Positions 1 to 9,562 are shown, counted from the first letter of the stretch. The stretch is DNA of 64,000 nt from Synechococcus sp. Tobar12-5m-g (GCF_024345415.1 NZ_JAGQBB010000010.1:1-64000), one strand, 5' to 3'. Numbers and translations are program-made. The notes: generated by a model not told the origin, from the letters alone.

Positions 1-138
1 TACCCGCCCTCTCGGGCTTCCTCGGCTCCGCGGTCTCTCAACCGCTTCTGAAACTTACAGCATCAACGGCTTCCGCCCCCTCTGCTCCAAGCCCCCTGCA
101 ACGCTCGCCTCTCGGCTCCCGCGCAGTTCATCAACCTA

Positions 139-960
139 TCACACATCTCCTCCCTCTCCTACCAACGCCTCCGCCCAGGGCAGGAAAATCTCCAGGGTGG
201 CTCGATCTCGGGCCGCCAAAACCGGGAAATCTGTGTCGGCATGGTTCTCACCCGCCTCCAGATGCTCCGGGCTGTTCACCAGCCATCGGAGCGGACAGCC
301 CAGCTCCGTGAGCACCAGCCAGGCCGCAGCCAGATCCCAGATCTTCGGTGTGGCCTCCAGGGCAGCCACGGTCTGTCCCATCGCCACGCTGACCAGATTG
401 AGGCTGGCGACCCCGAGCAAGCGGATCTTGCCGGGGAACCGGCGATCGGGCAGCTTCTGCAGCACCCCGATCGAGCGGCTGCAGAGCGAGGCGCAACCGA
501 TGAGCTGCCCATGGGAGGACGGCGGCTCCAGACGCTTGCCGTTCCTCCAGGCCCCCTGGCCGCGCACAGCCACGATGCGCTGCCGCAGGGGGGGCACATC
601 CAGAATCGCCAGAACGGGGACTCCCGCTTCGAAGCGGGCCAGGGATATCGCCCAGTAGGGAATTCCCGCCGCGAAATTGGTGGTCCCATCGAGGGGATCC
701 ACCACCCAGAAGGCCGGGGAGCCGGGGATGATCTTGTCGCCCTCCTCACTGAGAACCCCCTCCCCTGGATAGAGCTGATCCAGCCCGTGCACCAGTGTGT
801 GATCGCTCCAGCGATCACAGGCCGTGATCAAGCTGCCATCGGCCTTGGCCTCCGCGGCCATGTGGCCGAAATCGAGACGCTGGCGGCTGGCGACGTCATC
901 AAGAAGGGCCTGGATGGGCCAGGCTTCCAGAGGGGGAGTGGATGGGTGGGGAGGGTTCAT
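139..960 (-). CDS. Inositol-monophosphatase-family sugar phosphatase
   Basis: A 273-aa member of the Mg-dependent, lithium-sensitive phosphatase superfamily (SuhB/CysQ/IMPase fold), expected to remove phosphate from inositol phosphate or a related small phosphoester in the cytoplasm. The metal-site motifs are all visible: SEEGD at 71-75, VVDPLDGTTNF at 86-96 (D88 and D91) and WDLAA at 208-212. Length is normal for the family. The ATG overlaps the TGA of the upstream PucC-like gene (ATGA), so the two are probably translationally coupled and this is the last gene of the minus-strand run starting at uppP. The substrate cannot be read from sequence. Inositol-1-phosphate, histidinol phosphate and PAP are all possible in this superfamily. 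Confidence 0.9.
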   Translation of the reverse strand: MNPPHPSTPPLEAWPIQALLDDVASRQRLDFGHMAAEAKADGSLITACDRWSDHTLVHGLDQLYPGEGVLSEEGDKIIPGSPAFWVVDPLDGTTNFAAGIPYWAISLARFEAGVPVLAILDVPPLRQRIVAVRGQGAWRNGKRLEPPSSHGQLIGCASLCSRSIGVLQKLPDRRFPGKIRLLGVASLNLVSVAMGQTVAALEATPKIWDLAAAWLVLTELGCPLRWLVNSPEHLEAGENHADTDFPVLAARDRATLEIFLPWAEALVGEGGDV

Positions 961-2357
961 CCGAGCTCGATCGCCAGAACCTGTCCGAGGCTGCGGCTGG
1001 TGTCATCGCGGAACTGACGCAGATTCAGCCGGGAAAGCAGCAACAGCGCCGCAAACGCCATCAGGGTTTCGATCGAGAGCACCAAAGCAAAGGGTAGAAA
1101 TCGCGACGATTCCGCACTGATGGCGCGCCCCAGGTCGAGCAGGCCTCCGCCCAGCAGCTTGCCCAGGGCGCGGGACAAAGCCTGGGCCAGGCCCCACACC
1201 CCAACGAAGGTGCCCGCCGCCGCGGGCAGGGTGAGATCGAGCATCAAGCAAAGGGTGCTGTTGGTGCCGATCCCCGAAGCCAGGCCGAACACCAGCATCA
1301 CCGTCTTGAGTGCAGCCACCTGAGCGGTGAGTCCTGCCAGGAGCAGCAGCAGCATCGAGCCGGCGATCAGCTGACAGCCAAGCCTCGCCGTGGCCAGAGG
1401 GCCGAGACGGGGAACGATCCACCAGCCGGCCAGCACCAGGCCGACCAGGGTTCCGGATCCCCAGAGGGCATTGAGTCCGGCGGTCGCGGCGATCGGCATG
1501 CCAAAGACTTCGGCGCCGTAACTCTCCAGCACGGGATCCTGAAGGAACAGCGCCAGGGTGAACAGGATCAGGAAGAGGAAGAAGATCGCCACCTGACGGC
1601 TGGAGGTGACAAGCTGCCAGGCCCGTTTCAAGGTGATCGCGTCGTCCCTCTCGGCGCTGCGGCTCAGGTCCGCCTGGGCCCTGGCTGGTTCCATTCCCCA
1701 GGTGGCCAGCAACGTGAGAGCGAACACCACGGCGGCCGAGCGCAGCATGAACGGCACCAGGGCTGCCTCAAGCACGGCTGGATCCTTGACCCCATCCAGA
1801 TTCCTAAGACTGAGGGAGATCGCCACAGCCCCGGCGACGATGCCGACGGTGAGCATGCACCAGATGATCCCGACCGCTCTGGAGCGGTCCTTCTCTTCGG
1901 TGCGGTCGATGACCAGGGCCAGATAGGGCGTGCTGGCCATCGAAACGGCCAGCCCGTAGCAAGCAAACAACCCACAGAGCAGGGCCGCCCCCAGCACGGT
2001 GGCCTGCGAATCCTGCTGCTGGAACGCCCTGGCGAGGCTGAAAATCACCGGAACAACGAGCACCGCCAGGCCACAGAAGCAGGCGGCGCCCAACAGGATG
2101 TAGGGCGTGCGGTGTCGTCCAGCCCAGGCATAACGGTCGGAAATCTGCCCAAACAGCACCCGGGAGGGAGCAACGAACTGCTCAAACGCCAGGGCGCCCC
2201 CGACCAGAAGCGCGGGGAAGCCCAGCTCACTCACCATGACCCGGTTCAGCAGCCCGGCAAACACCACCGCCAGAAACCCCAGGCAGGCCTGAAAGAGACC
2301 GAGCCGCAAGGTGCCTGGTATGGAGAGCCGGGGGCTTGGTGAAGCAACCGGGTTCAT
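957..2357 (-). CDS. BCD/PucC-family MFS transporter
   Basis: A 466-aa polytopic membrane protein of the bacteriochlorophyll-delivery (PucC/LhaA) branch of the major facilitator superfamily, with about twelve hydrophobic segments. The N-terminal signature is clear: an MFS motif-A-like GQISDRYAWAGRHRTPY at 70-86, followed by a YILLG helix. PucC relatives in purple bacteria help assemble light-harvesting complexes. Cyanobacterial homologues are thought to handle chlorophyll or its delivery to thylakoid proteins, though the cargo is not proven. It lies in an apparent operon, its stop overlapping the start of the phosphatase gene and its start 73 bp downstream of the TolC-like gene. Family confidence is high, substrate confidence low. 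Confidence 0.88.
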   Translation of the reverse strand: MNPVASPSPRLSIPGTLRLGLFQACLGFLAVVFAGLLNRVMVSELGFPALLVGGALAFEQFVAPSRVLFGQISDRYAWAGRHRTPYILLGAACFCGLAVLVVPVIFSLARAFQQQDSQATVLGAALLCGLFACYGLAVSMASTPYLALVIDRTEEKDRSRAVGIIWCMLTVGIVAGAVAISLSLRNLDGVKDPAVLEAALVPFMLRSAAVVFALTLLATWGMEPARAQADLSRSAERDDAITLKRAWQLVTSSRQVAIFFLFLILFTLALFLQDPVLESYGAEVFGMPIAATAGLNALWGSGTLVGLVLAGWWIVPRLGPLATARLGCQLIAGSMLLLLLAGLTAQVAALKTVMLVFGLASGIGTNSTLCLMLDLTLPAAAGTFVGVWGLAQALSRALGKLLGGGLLDLGRAISAESSRFLPFALVLSIETLMAFAALLLLSRLNLRQFRDDTSRSLGQVLAIELG

Positions 2358-2430
2358 CCGGGCGGAAGAAAAAACCGCTGTGACCTTATCAAGGACGTGA
2401 ATGAAGCGATGATCGCCACCGCGTCGAAGC

Positions 2431-4137
2431 TCAAAGGCTGGAATCCAGCTGACAGGCCGGCTGCAGAGGCAGGGGTTCGATCGGAATCTGGGTGGCTGGA
2501 TCCGCGGCCGGCTTGGTTGCCGGCAGAACCGGGGGTTTGCAGAGGGCCACCTGATCGAGGCCCGTGCGACGGCGCAGCTCCGCCAGGCGCTTGTTATACC
2601 CGGTCACGGCGCTTGCGTAGCGGACTTCGGCCTGGGTGAGATCCCGCTGCGTGTCGACAACTTCCCGCTGGGTGGTGACACCGGCCTGGAAGCGAAGGCG
2701 CGCCAACCGGAGCGACTCCCGCGCAGACGTCACCTCCCGGGTGGTGGTGGCGATATCGCGGTTGTTCTTGAGCAATTCGTAGAAGCTGGTTTCCACCTCC
2801 TGGCGGATCCCATCGCGGCGGCTGGCGAACAGAAAGCGGTTTTGCTCGGCGACCTGCTTCTGCTGGCGGTACTGGGCGGCAGCGCGGCCGCCGTCAAACA
2901 GCGACCAGCTCAGGTTGAGACCGATCGCATTGTCGACGCCGTAGGTCAGGGTGTCGGTCGTGTTTGTATTCGCAGAACTGACCGTGTTCTGACCGTTGAA
3001 ACGGTTCCAACTGAAGTTGTTGACGATGCTGAGGAAGGGCTGCACCGCACCGAGCGAGGCATTGGCGTTGCTGTTGGCGATCGAGATGTCGAGAATGATC
3101 TGATCGAGTTCTTCGCGGAAGGCATAGGCCGCCACGATGCTCTCCTGCAGAGAAGGCAACCAGGACGCCAGCACCCGGGCCGGCTCCTTGGCCGTGGGCG
3201 TCACGTTCTGGGGCAGATCGAGAAAGGCGGCCAGGGTGCGGCGGGCCACGGACTGATCCGACAGCGCCGTCGTCAGCAGTTGCTGGTCGCGGGCCAGCTG
3301 GGTTTCGGCCTGCAGCACCTCCAGCTTGGTGGACACGCCCGCCTGGAAGCGGGCCCTGGCATCCCGGAGGCTCACCAGGGAGGCGCGCACCGATTCCTGG
3401 CCGATCCGCACGTTCTCATCGGCGAGCTGCAGATCGAAGTAGGCCTGGGCGACCTGGAGCCGCAGATCCCTCAGGGCGATCAGGTACTGGTTCTGGGCCT
3501 GTTCGTATTGATCCCGGGCCGCGGCGATCTGGGGCACCCGCTGGGGGTTGATCAGATCCCAGTTGATGCCGATGCTCATCCGGGCGCCATAGCTCACGGA
3601 ATTTTTTGTGGTGGTTTTGTTGGGGGTGGTGCAGGGACCGTTCCTAGGGCAGGCAGGAAAGTTTGTGTCACTGCTGAAACTATTGGTCAGGCCTGGAAAG
3701 CTGTCGGTCGACGTGTTGAGGTTGATGGTGGGATACCAGGCCGAGATCTGCGCCCGCAGGTTGGATTTGGCCTGATCCACCTGGGAAGCCACCGCCTTGA
3801 GATTGGGGTTGTTCACCTCCGCGATGGTTTCCACATCCCGCAGCCCCAGGGGCCTGAGTTCCTGAATCCGCACCTGGTTGGGCTTGGTGGGCAAAGCCAG
3901 CGATGGCGGAGCTCCCAGGCGCTGGAGGCTGGGGTCGAGCTGGGTCGCCGCCGGGGCCAGCACGGTGGGATCCGACTTGGGGCGGTTGCCGATCACCGCC
4001 GGGGCCAGGGGCAGCTCGTCCGAGGCCACCGGGGGTTGCGCTGGCGAGGCCGCCGGCTGTCCCCAACCCGGCAGCGCCGAGACGGGGGCCAAGGCCATCC
4101 CTGCGAGTGCCGTGATTGCAAGGATCGAAGGCCGCAC
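2431..4137 (-). CDS. TolC-family outer-membrane efflux protein
   Basis: A 568-aa TolC/OEP-type protein when started at the GTG at 4137. This start gives a signal peptide (MRPSILAITALAGMALAPV) and begins 29 bp after the stop of the upstream DUF512 gene. Any ATG start further upstream would overlap that gene heavily. After a Pro/Ala-rich linker, two internally similar long-helix repeats follow, each with the family signature of a helical LRLARLRFQAGVTTQREVVD-type segment (also SLRDARARFQAGVSTKLEVL). TolC proteins form trimeric channels through the outer membrane for type I secretion or drug efflux. No inner-membrane partner pump is adjacent, so the exported substrate is unknown. It probably serves several inner-membrane systems. 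Confidence 0.88.
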   Translation of the reverse strand: MRPSILAITALAGMALAPVSALPGWGQPAASPAQPPVASDELPLAPAVIGNRPKSDPTVLAPAATQLDPSLQRLGAPPSLALPTKPNQVRIQELRPLGLRDVETIAEVNNPNLKAVASQVDQAKSNLRAQISAWYPTINLNTSTDSFPGLTNSFSSDTNFPACPRNGPCTTPNKTTTKNSVSYGARMSIGINWDLINPQRVPQIAAARDQYEQAQNQYLIALRDLRLQVAQAYFDLQLADENVRIGQESVRASLVSLRDARARFQAGVSTKLEVLQAETQLARDQQLLTTALSDQSVARRTLAAFLDLPQNVTPTAKEPARVLASWLPSLQESIVAAYAFREELDQIILDISIANSNANASLGAVQPFLSIVNNFSWNRFNGQNTVSSANTNTTDTLTYGVDNAIGLNLSWSLFDGGRAAAQYRQQKQVAEQNRFLFASRRDGIRQEVETSFYELLKNNRDIATTTREVTSARESLRLARLRFQAGVTTQREVVDTQRDLTQAEVRYASAVTGYNKRLAELRRRTGLDQVALCKPPVLPATKPAADPATQIPIEPLPLQPACQLDSSL

Positions 4138-4165
4138 GCCAATCAGATCGTGGTTCAGCCAGAGC

Positions 4166-5554
4166 TTAAGGAAACGAGGCTGTTGCGCCGATGCAGGCGG
4201 CCACGAAATCATCCGCTCCATCCACCAGCCGAACCGGCACCGGGCACTGGCCACGGAACTGGTCGAGGCTCAGATCGTCGAGGAAGACCGGCGCCCCCTG
4301 GCGCAACACCACCGAAGGGAGGAGAAGCTGATCACCCAGATCCATCCCGGCCAACCCCGTCAAGAGGTCCGAGCCGGTCAGCAGCCCCGTGACCACCTGG
4401 TCCTGGCCCCAATAGGGACTGGGCAGGCCATGGAGGATCAGCTCCAGGCCACCGACGCGGTTGAGCCTCTCCACCACGGGGCAGAGGGCCTCGGCCACCA
4501 GCCGCCCCACCACCCAGCTGATCCGGCGGGGAGCCGCCAGCCGCTCCGGCAAGGTCTCGGTGGCCCGCGCCAGGGATTCGAGGAAGGCCCGGATGCTGCC
4601 GACGCCATTCTCCTGCTGGGGAAGATCCTCGTAGGCGGCGCGGGTGGGCAAAGGGAGGCCCGCCATCAGGTACCACTCATCGGAGAGCCAGGCGAAGCGG
4701 CTGCCCAGGCTGGCCAGGAAGCTGGCCTGCATCGACTCCACCTGGGCGATGACGGCCCGGGCGCAGGCACGATCGACAGGCACCAAGCCGTCCTGGCTTG
4801 GCCGGAAACGGGTCAGCCCCACCGGCACCACCGCCACGGAGAGCACCGCCGGCCAGGGTTCGGCGGCAAAGCTGGCCAGGTCGTTCAGGCTGCGCTCCAG
4901 GGCCGCACCATCGTTCAGGCCGGGACAAACCACCACCTGGGCATGGATCTGCAGCCGACGCTGGGCAAACCAGGCCAGCTGGTCCAGGAGCAACCCCGCC
5001 CGGGGATTGACCAGCAGGCGCCGCCGCAGGTCAGGATCGGTGGCATGGACCGAGACAAACAGGGGGGAGAGGCGCTGGGCCTCGATCCGCTCCCAGTCGG
5101 CCGGGGTGAGGTTGGTGAGGGTGAGATAGGAGCCGTAAAGAAAGCTGAGCCGGTAATCGTCATCCTTGACATACAGGCTGCGACGCCTGCCGGGGGGTTG
5201 CTGGTCGATGAAGCAGAAGGCGCAATGGTTGTTGCATTGCCGCAGGCCATCGAACAGCGCCTCGGTGAATCCCAGTCCCAGGCCCTCATCGGCGTCCTTC
5301 TCGATCTGCAGACGGTGAAGCGAACCCTCGGGATCCTCCACCTCAAGCAGGAGGTCTTCCTCCGCGACCAGGACCTGCAGATCGATCAGGTCCCTGGGCC
5401 TCACCCCATTGACGCTGAACAACCGGTCGCCGGGTTGAAAGCCGAGCTCCTCGCCGATCGATCCGGGCGCCACGGTGGCCACCACCGCCGGCTGCGGCGG
5501 GCGATCAGCGGGACCGGCTTGCAGCGCAACTCCGGCGGAAGGCTCATTCCACAC
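4166..5554 (-). CDS. DUF512/TIGR03279 putative Fe-S oxidoreductase
   Basis: About 462 aa, a conserved cyanobacterial protein with an N-terminal PDZ-like segment (VAPGSIGEELGFQPGD) and a radical-SAM-like DUF512 region. The cluster motif CNNHCAFC places cysteines at 107, 111 and 114 (CX3CX2C), followed by FIDQQPPGRRRSLYVKDDDY, typical of the family. The reaction is unknown; radical chemistry is an inference from the Cys motif. I chose the GTG at 5554 because longer forms run into uppP, whose stop is at 5601, and a GGAGGG lies about 18 nt upstream. A GTG closer to the PDZ segment is possible. It lies between uppP and the TolC-like gene on the same strand. Confidence 0.85.
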   Translation of the reverse strand: MWNEPSAGVALQAGPADRPPQPAVVATVAPGSIGEELGFQPGDRLFSVNGVRPRDLIDLQVLVAEEDLLLEVEDPEGSLHRLQIEKDADEGLGLGFTEALFDGLRQCNNHCAFCFIDQQPPGRRRSLYVKDDDYRLSFLYGSYLTLTNLTPADWERIEAQRLSPLFVSVHATDPDLRRRLLVNPRAGLLLDQLAWFAQRRLQIHAQVVVCPGLNDGAALERSLNDLASFAAEPWPAVLSVAVVPVGLTRFRPSQDGLVPVDRACARAVIAQVESMQASFLASLGSRFAWLSDEWYLMAGLPLPTRAAYEDLPQQENGVGSIRAFLESLARATETLPERLAAPRRISWVVGRLVAEALCPVVERLNRVGGLELILHGLPSPYWGQDQVVTGLLTGSDLLTGLAGMDLGDQLLLPSVVLRQGAPVFLDDLSLDQFRGQCPVPVRLVDGADDFVAACIGATASFP

Positions 5555-5600
5555 GGAATCTGCGCTGCAGGGCCCTCCAGTGTGGACGACGGGGACCCGA

Positions 5601-6479
5601 TCAGCCGGCTGGGCTGCCCGACCTGGCCGCCCAGGCCAGCAGAAACGCCCCGAAGCCAAGCCGGTAGGCGACGAACAGCCAGGTGCTGTGGTTCTGCAGG
5701 AAACGCAGCAACCAGGCGATCGCCAGCCAGGACACCACCGCCGCCGAAATGATCCCCACCAGCATGGGAACCGGGCCGAGCGCCGCATCGGTCGCGAAGG
5801 CCGATTTGAGCTCCACCAGGCCGGCCAGCGTGATCGCGGGGATGCCCAGCAGGAACGAGAACCGGGCCGCCGCCGATCGCTCCCAGCCATCCAACAGCGA
5901 GGCCGTCAGGGTGCTGCCGGAGCGCGACACTCCGGGGATCAGCGCCAGGGTCTGGGCCAACCCGACCCAGACTCCGTCGATGGGGCGAACCCGGGCCAGG
6001 TCGCGGCTCCGCTGGCCCAGCGTTTCGGCCAGGGCCAGGAGCAACGCCATCACGATCGAAACGATGCCGATCGAAGCGATCCCACGCAGGGGAGAGGTTT
6101 CGTAGCCCGGCCAGAACAGCTTGATCGCCAGCCCAGCCAGCACGATCGGCACCGTGCCGATCGCCATCGCCAGGCCGAGCCGCGCCGAGGGATCCTTCCA
6201 CTGGCCGAGACGAAAAGCGCGGCTGATGCCACGCAGCACAGCGGCCAGGTCCTGGCGGAAATAGAGAATCACGGCCGCGATGCTGCCCAGCTGGATCACC
6301 GCGGTCACGGCGACCCCCGGATCCCCCCAACCCAGCAGCACGGGCACGACCTTGAGATGGGCCGTGCTGCTGATCGGCAGAAACTCGGTCAGCCCCTGCA
6401 CGACCCCCAGCACAAGGGCATGCCAGCAGGCCTCGAAGAGGCCAATGCCAGGGGCCGATACGGCGGTGGACATCGGCAC
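5601..6479 (-). CDS. uppP: Undecaprenyl-diphosphatase (bacitracin resistance)
   Basis: A 292-aa BacA/UppP integral membrane enzyme that converts undecaprenyl pyrophosphate to undecaprenyl phosphate, recycling the lipid carrier for peptidoglycan, O-antigen and exopolysaccharide. Both catalytic loops are present: LTEFLPISSTAHL at 30-42 (catalytic Glu32) and PGVSRSGST at 182-190. Around eight hydrophobic helices are visible and the length is typical. It is the first gene of a minus-strand run continuing with DUF512, TolC-like, PucC-like and phosphatase genes. An alternative start at the second Met (residue 3) cannot be excluded. Confidence 0.96.
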   Translation of the reverse strand: MPMSTAVSAPGIGLFEACWHALVLGVVQGLTEFLPISSTAHLKVVPVLLGWGDPGVAVTAVIQLGSIAAVILYFRQDLAAVLRGISRAFRLGQWKDPSARLGLAMAIGTVPIVLAGLAIKLFWPGYETSPLRGIASIGIVSIVMALLLALAETLGQRSRDLARVRPIDGVWVGLAQTLALIPGVSRSGSTLTASLLDGWERSAAARFSFLLGIPAITLAGLVELKSAFATDAALGPVPMLVGIISAAVVSWLAIAWLLRFLQNHSTWLFVAYRLGFGAFLLAWAARSGSPAG

Positions 6480-6570
6480 CAGGACAAACGGTTGAGAGAC
6501 CGACCCTATGGCCGGACGCCCATCCAGACCACGACAGCCTTCCCTTAAGGTTGATTACCTTTCTTCACAC

Positions 6571-7314
6571 ATGCCGGTGTTCGGGGCTCCAGCCACTCTC
6601 CTGCCTGCCGCCCCATTCAGCCTGTTGCTGAGGATTCCCGTCGCTCCGGCCCAACCCTTGGCGGGGGCCTGGAATCGAGCGGCCGTGGCGGCCATGCTGG
6701 TGGTCCTGCCCGTGTTCCTGCAAGCCCCCTGGGTGCGGCTCCAGCCCTTCAGTGCGGCTGTCTTCTCCGCTGGGCTGCTGACGGCAGCGCTTCTGCTCGA
6801 TCGGCTCGGCCACGGTCGCTGGCGGGAGGTTGGCCAGCTGCTGCTCGGCTTCACCGGCAGCTGGCTTGGGGGATGCCTGTTCTGGGGATGGTTCCGTCTC
6901 CATCCCGTCCTGCACCTGCCGATCGAAGCCTTTGCCCTCCCCCTGGCGCTGGCCGGCATCAACGGACGCTGGCGGATCGCCTGCAGCTTCTACCTGGCCT
7001 CCCTGGCCGGTACGGCCTGCACCGACACGGCGATGGCCCTGACCGGGGTCATCGCCTACTGGCCCCTGGTTCTGCAAGCCCCACTCGCCGAAGCCCCCGG
7101 GCTGCTGACCCTGGCCGGCCGCCAGCTGCTCCATCCCTCCGCCTTGCTGACGGTCGCCGCCGCCGGCAGCGGCTTGATCCTGGTGGCACGCCGGCTGTGG
7201 CCAGGCGGGAGCGCTTCACGGATCGCCGCAGCCGTTCTGCTCACCACCCTGGTGGTGGATGGGCTGTTTCTGGCCGCAGCCCTGCTCAGCCCCCGGCTGA
7301 GTGGCTTGATCTGA
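6571..7314 (+). CDS. DUF3120-type integral membrane protein
   Basis: A 247-aa, very hydrophobic protein with roughly six to seven predicted membrane segments, matching the cyanobacteria-restricted DUF3120 family as I recall it. I chose the ATG at 6571 (MPVFGAPATLLPAAPF) because the 21 residues before it are polar and unlike the rest. Recognisable features include a Leu/Ala-rich first helix and the LPLALAGINGRWRIACSFYL region in the middle. Function is unknown. It lies 119 bp upstream of psbU on the same strand and is divergent from uppP. Family assignment is moderate and no catalytic residues can be pointed to. Confidence 0.75.
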   Translation: MPVFGAPATLLPAAPFSLLLRIPVAPAQPLAGAWNRAAVAAMLVVLPVFLQAPWVRLQPFSAAVFSAGLLTAALLLDRLGHGRWREVGQLLLGFTGSWLGGCLFWGWFRLHPVLHLPIEAFALPLALAGINGRWRIACSFYLASLAGTACTDTAMALTGVIAYWPLVLQAPLAEAPGLLTLAGRQLLHPSALLTVAAAGSGLILVARRLWPGGSASRIAAAVLLTTLVVDGLFLAAALLSPRLSGLI

Positions 7315-7433
7315 GGACCCTTCGGGAGAATTGAAGAACTGCGAATGCTCAAGCAGGTGAGCTGGGATTGCCTGGAGTGCGCCTGTAGCCTTGGCGAGGC
7401 CACGACTGGCGATCCAAACGAGGAGATTTTGCG

Positions 7434-7811
7434 ATGAAACGGCTGGTTGCCTGGCTGATGAGCGGTGTTCTTGTTGCCGGCCTGCTTCTGTCCCTGTTGC
7501 TTCCCGCGGCCGCCCAGGCGGAGGAGCGCCGGAACGTGGCCGACGACAAGATCGCCGCGTCCGAGGGCAAGGTGGACCTGAACAACTCCCCGGTCAGAAG
7601 CTTCCAGCAGTTTCCCGGGATGTACCCCACCCTTGCCGGCAAGATCGTTTTGGGCGGGCCCTATGAAACCATCGATGATGTGTTGAGTCTTGATCTCACC
7701 GAGCGGCAGAAGGAACTCTTCGCGAAGTATCGGGACAACTTCACCATCACCCCCTCCTCCATTGCTCTCAACGAAGGGTTTGATCGCATCAACAACGGGG
7801 TCTACCGCTGA
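7434..7811 (+). CDS. psbU: Photosystem II 12 kDa extrinsic protein PsbU
   Basis: A 125-aa precursor of the lumenal PsbU subunit that caps and stabilises the Mn4CaO5 oxygen-evolving cluster in cyanobacterial photosystem II. A Sec-type signal peptide covers residues 1-29 (cleavage after AQA), giving a mature protein of about 96 aa. The mature part holds the helix-hairpin-helix-like KVDLNNSPVRSFQQFPGMYP segment and the family-typical ending LNEGFDRINNGVYR. A strong GAGGAG ribosome binding site precedes the ATG, and a clear intrinsic terminator follows 26 bp after the stop, so this looks like a monocistronic unit. Presence of psbU argues against Prochlorococcus. Confidence 0.97.
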   Translation: MKRLVAWLMSGVLVAGLLLSLLLPAAAQAEERRNVADDKIAASEGKVDLNNSPVRSFQQFPGMYPTLAGKIVLGGPYETIDDVLSLDLTERQKELFAKYRDNFTITPSSIALNEGFDRINNGVYR

Positions 7812-7837
7812 GATCCCAGCTCCCGTTCATCTCTGAA

Positions 7838-7867
7838 GCCGTCGGCTCCCTTCCGGCGGCTTTTTTG
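7838..7867 (+). terminator. Intrinsic terminator after psbU
   Basis: An 8-bp stem (GCCGTCGG paired with CCGGCGGC, one G-U pair) with a short CTCCCTT-type loop is followed directly by TTTTTT. It sits between psbU and nadB and should end psbU transcription. The nadB start follows only 9 bp later. Confidence 0.88.
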
Positions 7868-7875
7868 TTGGCTCC

Positions 7876-9561
7876 TTGACTGACTCCAAGGCTGCGGATG
7901 GGCCAGCACAACCGCCGCTCAGGGCGCGCTGGGATGTGGTGGTGATCGGCGGTGGTGCCGCCGGATTGATGGCCTGCCTGGAGCTCCCCGGGGCCTTTCG
8001 GGTCCTGCTGATCAGCAAGGAGAAGGCACCCCGCTCAGCCAGCCGCTGGGCCCAGGGGGGCATTGCCTCGGTGACCGGGCCCGAGGACAGTTTCGAGAGC
8101 CATCGGGACGACACCCTCAAAGCCGGCGTCGGCCTCTGCGACGCCGACGCCGTGGAGTTGCTGGTGCACCAGGCTCCTGGCTGCGTCAAGCGTTTGCTCG
8201 AGCTCGGCATGGCCTTCGATCGGGTGGACGGGGGACTGAGCGCCACCCTGGAAGCGGCCCACAGCCATCGCCGGGTTCTCCATGCCCAGGACCGAACCGG
8301 CGGGGCCCTGGTGGAGGCCCTGGAGCGGGAGGCGAGCCGGAGACCCCAGCTGACGCAGCGCAAGGGATTGGTTGCCCTGAAGCTCTGGGTCGAGCAGGGT
8401 CGCTGCTGTGGCGTTCAGGTGCTGGAGGGGGATCGGGTGCGCTGGATCCAGGCCAGGGCGGTGGTGCTGGCCAGTGGCGGCGGGGGTCATCTGTTCGAGA
8501 AAACCACCAACCCCTCCCAGGCCACCGGCGACGGGGTGGCGATGGCCTGGGAGGCCGGCGCCCAGGTGCGCGATCTCGAATTCGTTCAATTCCATCCCAC
8601 GGCGCTGATGCTGCCGGGGGCTCCCCATTTCCTGATCTCCGAGGCGGTGCGGGGGGAAGGGGCCCGCCTGATCGACGAGGCGGGCCGCAGCCCGGTGGCC
8701 CAACTGCCCGGTCGGGACCTGGCCCCCCGGGATCAGGTGAGCCGCGCCCTGGTGCGGACCATGCAGGAGCAGGGGGTGGATCGGCTCTGGCTCGACCTGC
8801 GGCCCGTTGGCAGCGCGCTGCTGGAGAAGCAGTTCCCCACCATCCTCGGGCGCTGCCGCGAGCTGGGCCTGGAACCCACCACCGCTCCGATCCCGATCGC
8901 CCCAGCCGCCCACTACTGGATGGGAGGGGTCAGCACCAACCTCACGGCGGCCACCAGCCTGCCGGGCCTCTACGCCGTCGGTGAAGTGGCCTGCACGGGG
9001 GTGCACGGCGCCAACCGCCTGGCCAGCAATTCGCTGATGGAATGCCTGGTGTTCGCCCGCCAGCTGGGCAGCCTGCGCCTGGAGATCACCGAGCGGCAAC
9101 CCCTGTCAGGAGCCGGGGTTGAACCCTGGATCCAGGCGGATCGCGAGTCCGGCGCCGATCTCGATGGGCCCACCCTCGCGGCCAGGATCGAAGCCCTGCG
9201 TAGGCGCTGCTGGCGTGTCGCCGGCGTGGAGCGGAGTGGGAGCCCGTTGTGGCGCGCCCTGGTCGCCACCCGGGCCGAACGCCGCGAGCTGGATCAGCAG
9301 CCGTTGCTTCAGCAGCTCGAGAGGCTCCAGCCTGGACACCAACTGCAGCTCACGGCCCAGCAACAGAGCCGCCTGCGGCCCCTCCAGGATCTGCGCCAGA
9401 TGCTCACCCTGGCCGAGCTGTTGATCGAAGCAGCCCTGTTCCGGGAGGAAAGCCGCGGCGGCCATTTCCGCACCGATGCCCCCTCCCCTCAACCCTTCTG
9501 GCGGCGCCACACCGTTCAGACAAGGGGCAAGGCGATCAGCACGACAGCCCTGGGGGGCTGA
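7876..9561 (+). CDS. nadB: L-aspartate oxidase
   Basis: A 561-aa FAD enzyme that oxidises L-aspartate to iminoaspartate, the first step of de novo NAD synthesis together with NadA. The dinucleotide-binding GGGAAG is at 25-30, the RWAQGGIASV flavin motif at 58-67, and HGANRLASNS at 377-386, which is diagnostic for the succinate dehydrogenase/fumarate reductase/NadB flavoprotein family. The C-terminal helical domain is complete. The start is a TTG at 7876 placed right behind the psbU terminator with a weak ribosome binding site; no ATG is available before the FAD motif. The gene converges on the VKOR gene with a 1-bp gap. Confidence 0.94.
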   Translation: MTDSKAADGPAQPPLRARWDVVVIGGGAAGLMACLELPGAFRVLLISKEKAPRSASRWAQGGIASVTGPEDSFESHRDDTLKAGVGLCDADAVELLVHQAPGCVKRLLELGMAFDRVDGGLSATLEAAHSHRRVLHAQDRTGGALVEALEREASRRPQLTQRKGLVALKLWVEQGRCCGVQVLEGDRVRWIQARAVVLASGGGGHLFEKTTNPSQATGDGVAMAWEAGAQVRDLEFVQFHPTALMLPGAPHFLISEAVRGEGARLIDEAGRSPVAQLPGRDLAPRDQVSRALVRTMQEQGVDRLWLDLRPVGSALLEKQFPTILGRCRELGLEPTTAPIPIAPAAHYWMGGVSTNLTAATSLPGLYAVGEVACTGVHGANRLASNSLMECLVFARQLGSLRLEITERQPLSGAGVEPWIQADRESGADLDGPTLAARIEALRRRCWRVAGVERSGSPLWRALVATRAERRELDQQPLLQQLERLQPGHQLQLTAQQQSRLRPLQDLRQMLTLAELLIEAALFREESRGGHFRTDAPSPQPFWRRHTVQTRGKAISTTALGG

Positions 9562-9562
9562 C

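Noticed and set aside
1-138. Possible gene end or RNA at the window start
   Set aside because: Pyrimidine-rich sequence with no clear frame, start, stem-loop or recognisable motif; nothing could be supported.
3878-5752. 624-codon plus-strand open frame
   Set aside because: It lies antisense over the DUF512 and TolC-like genes, has Gln/Gly/Arg-rich shadow composition typical of GC-rich antisense frames and no recognisable domain.
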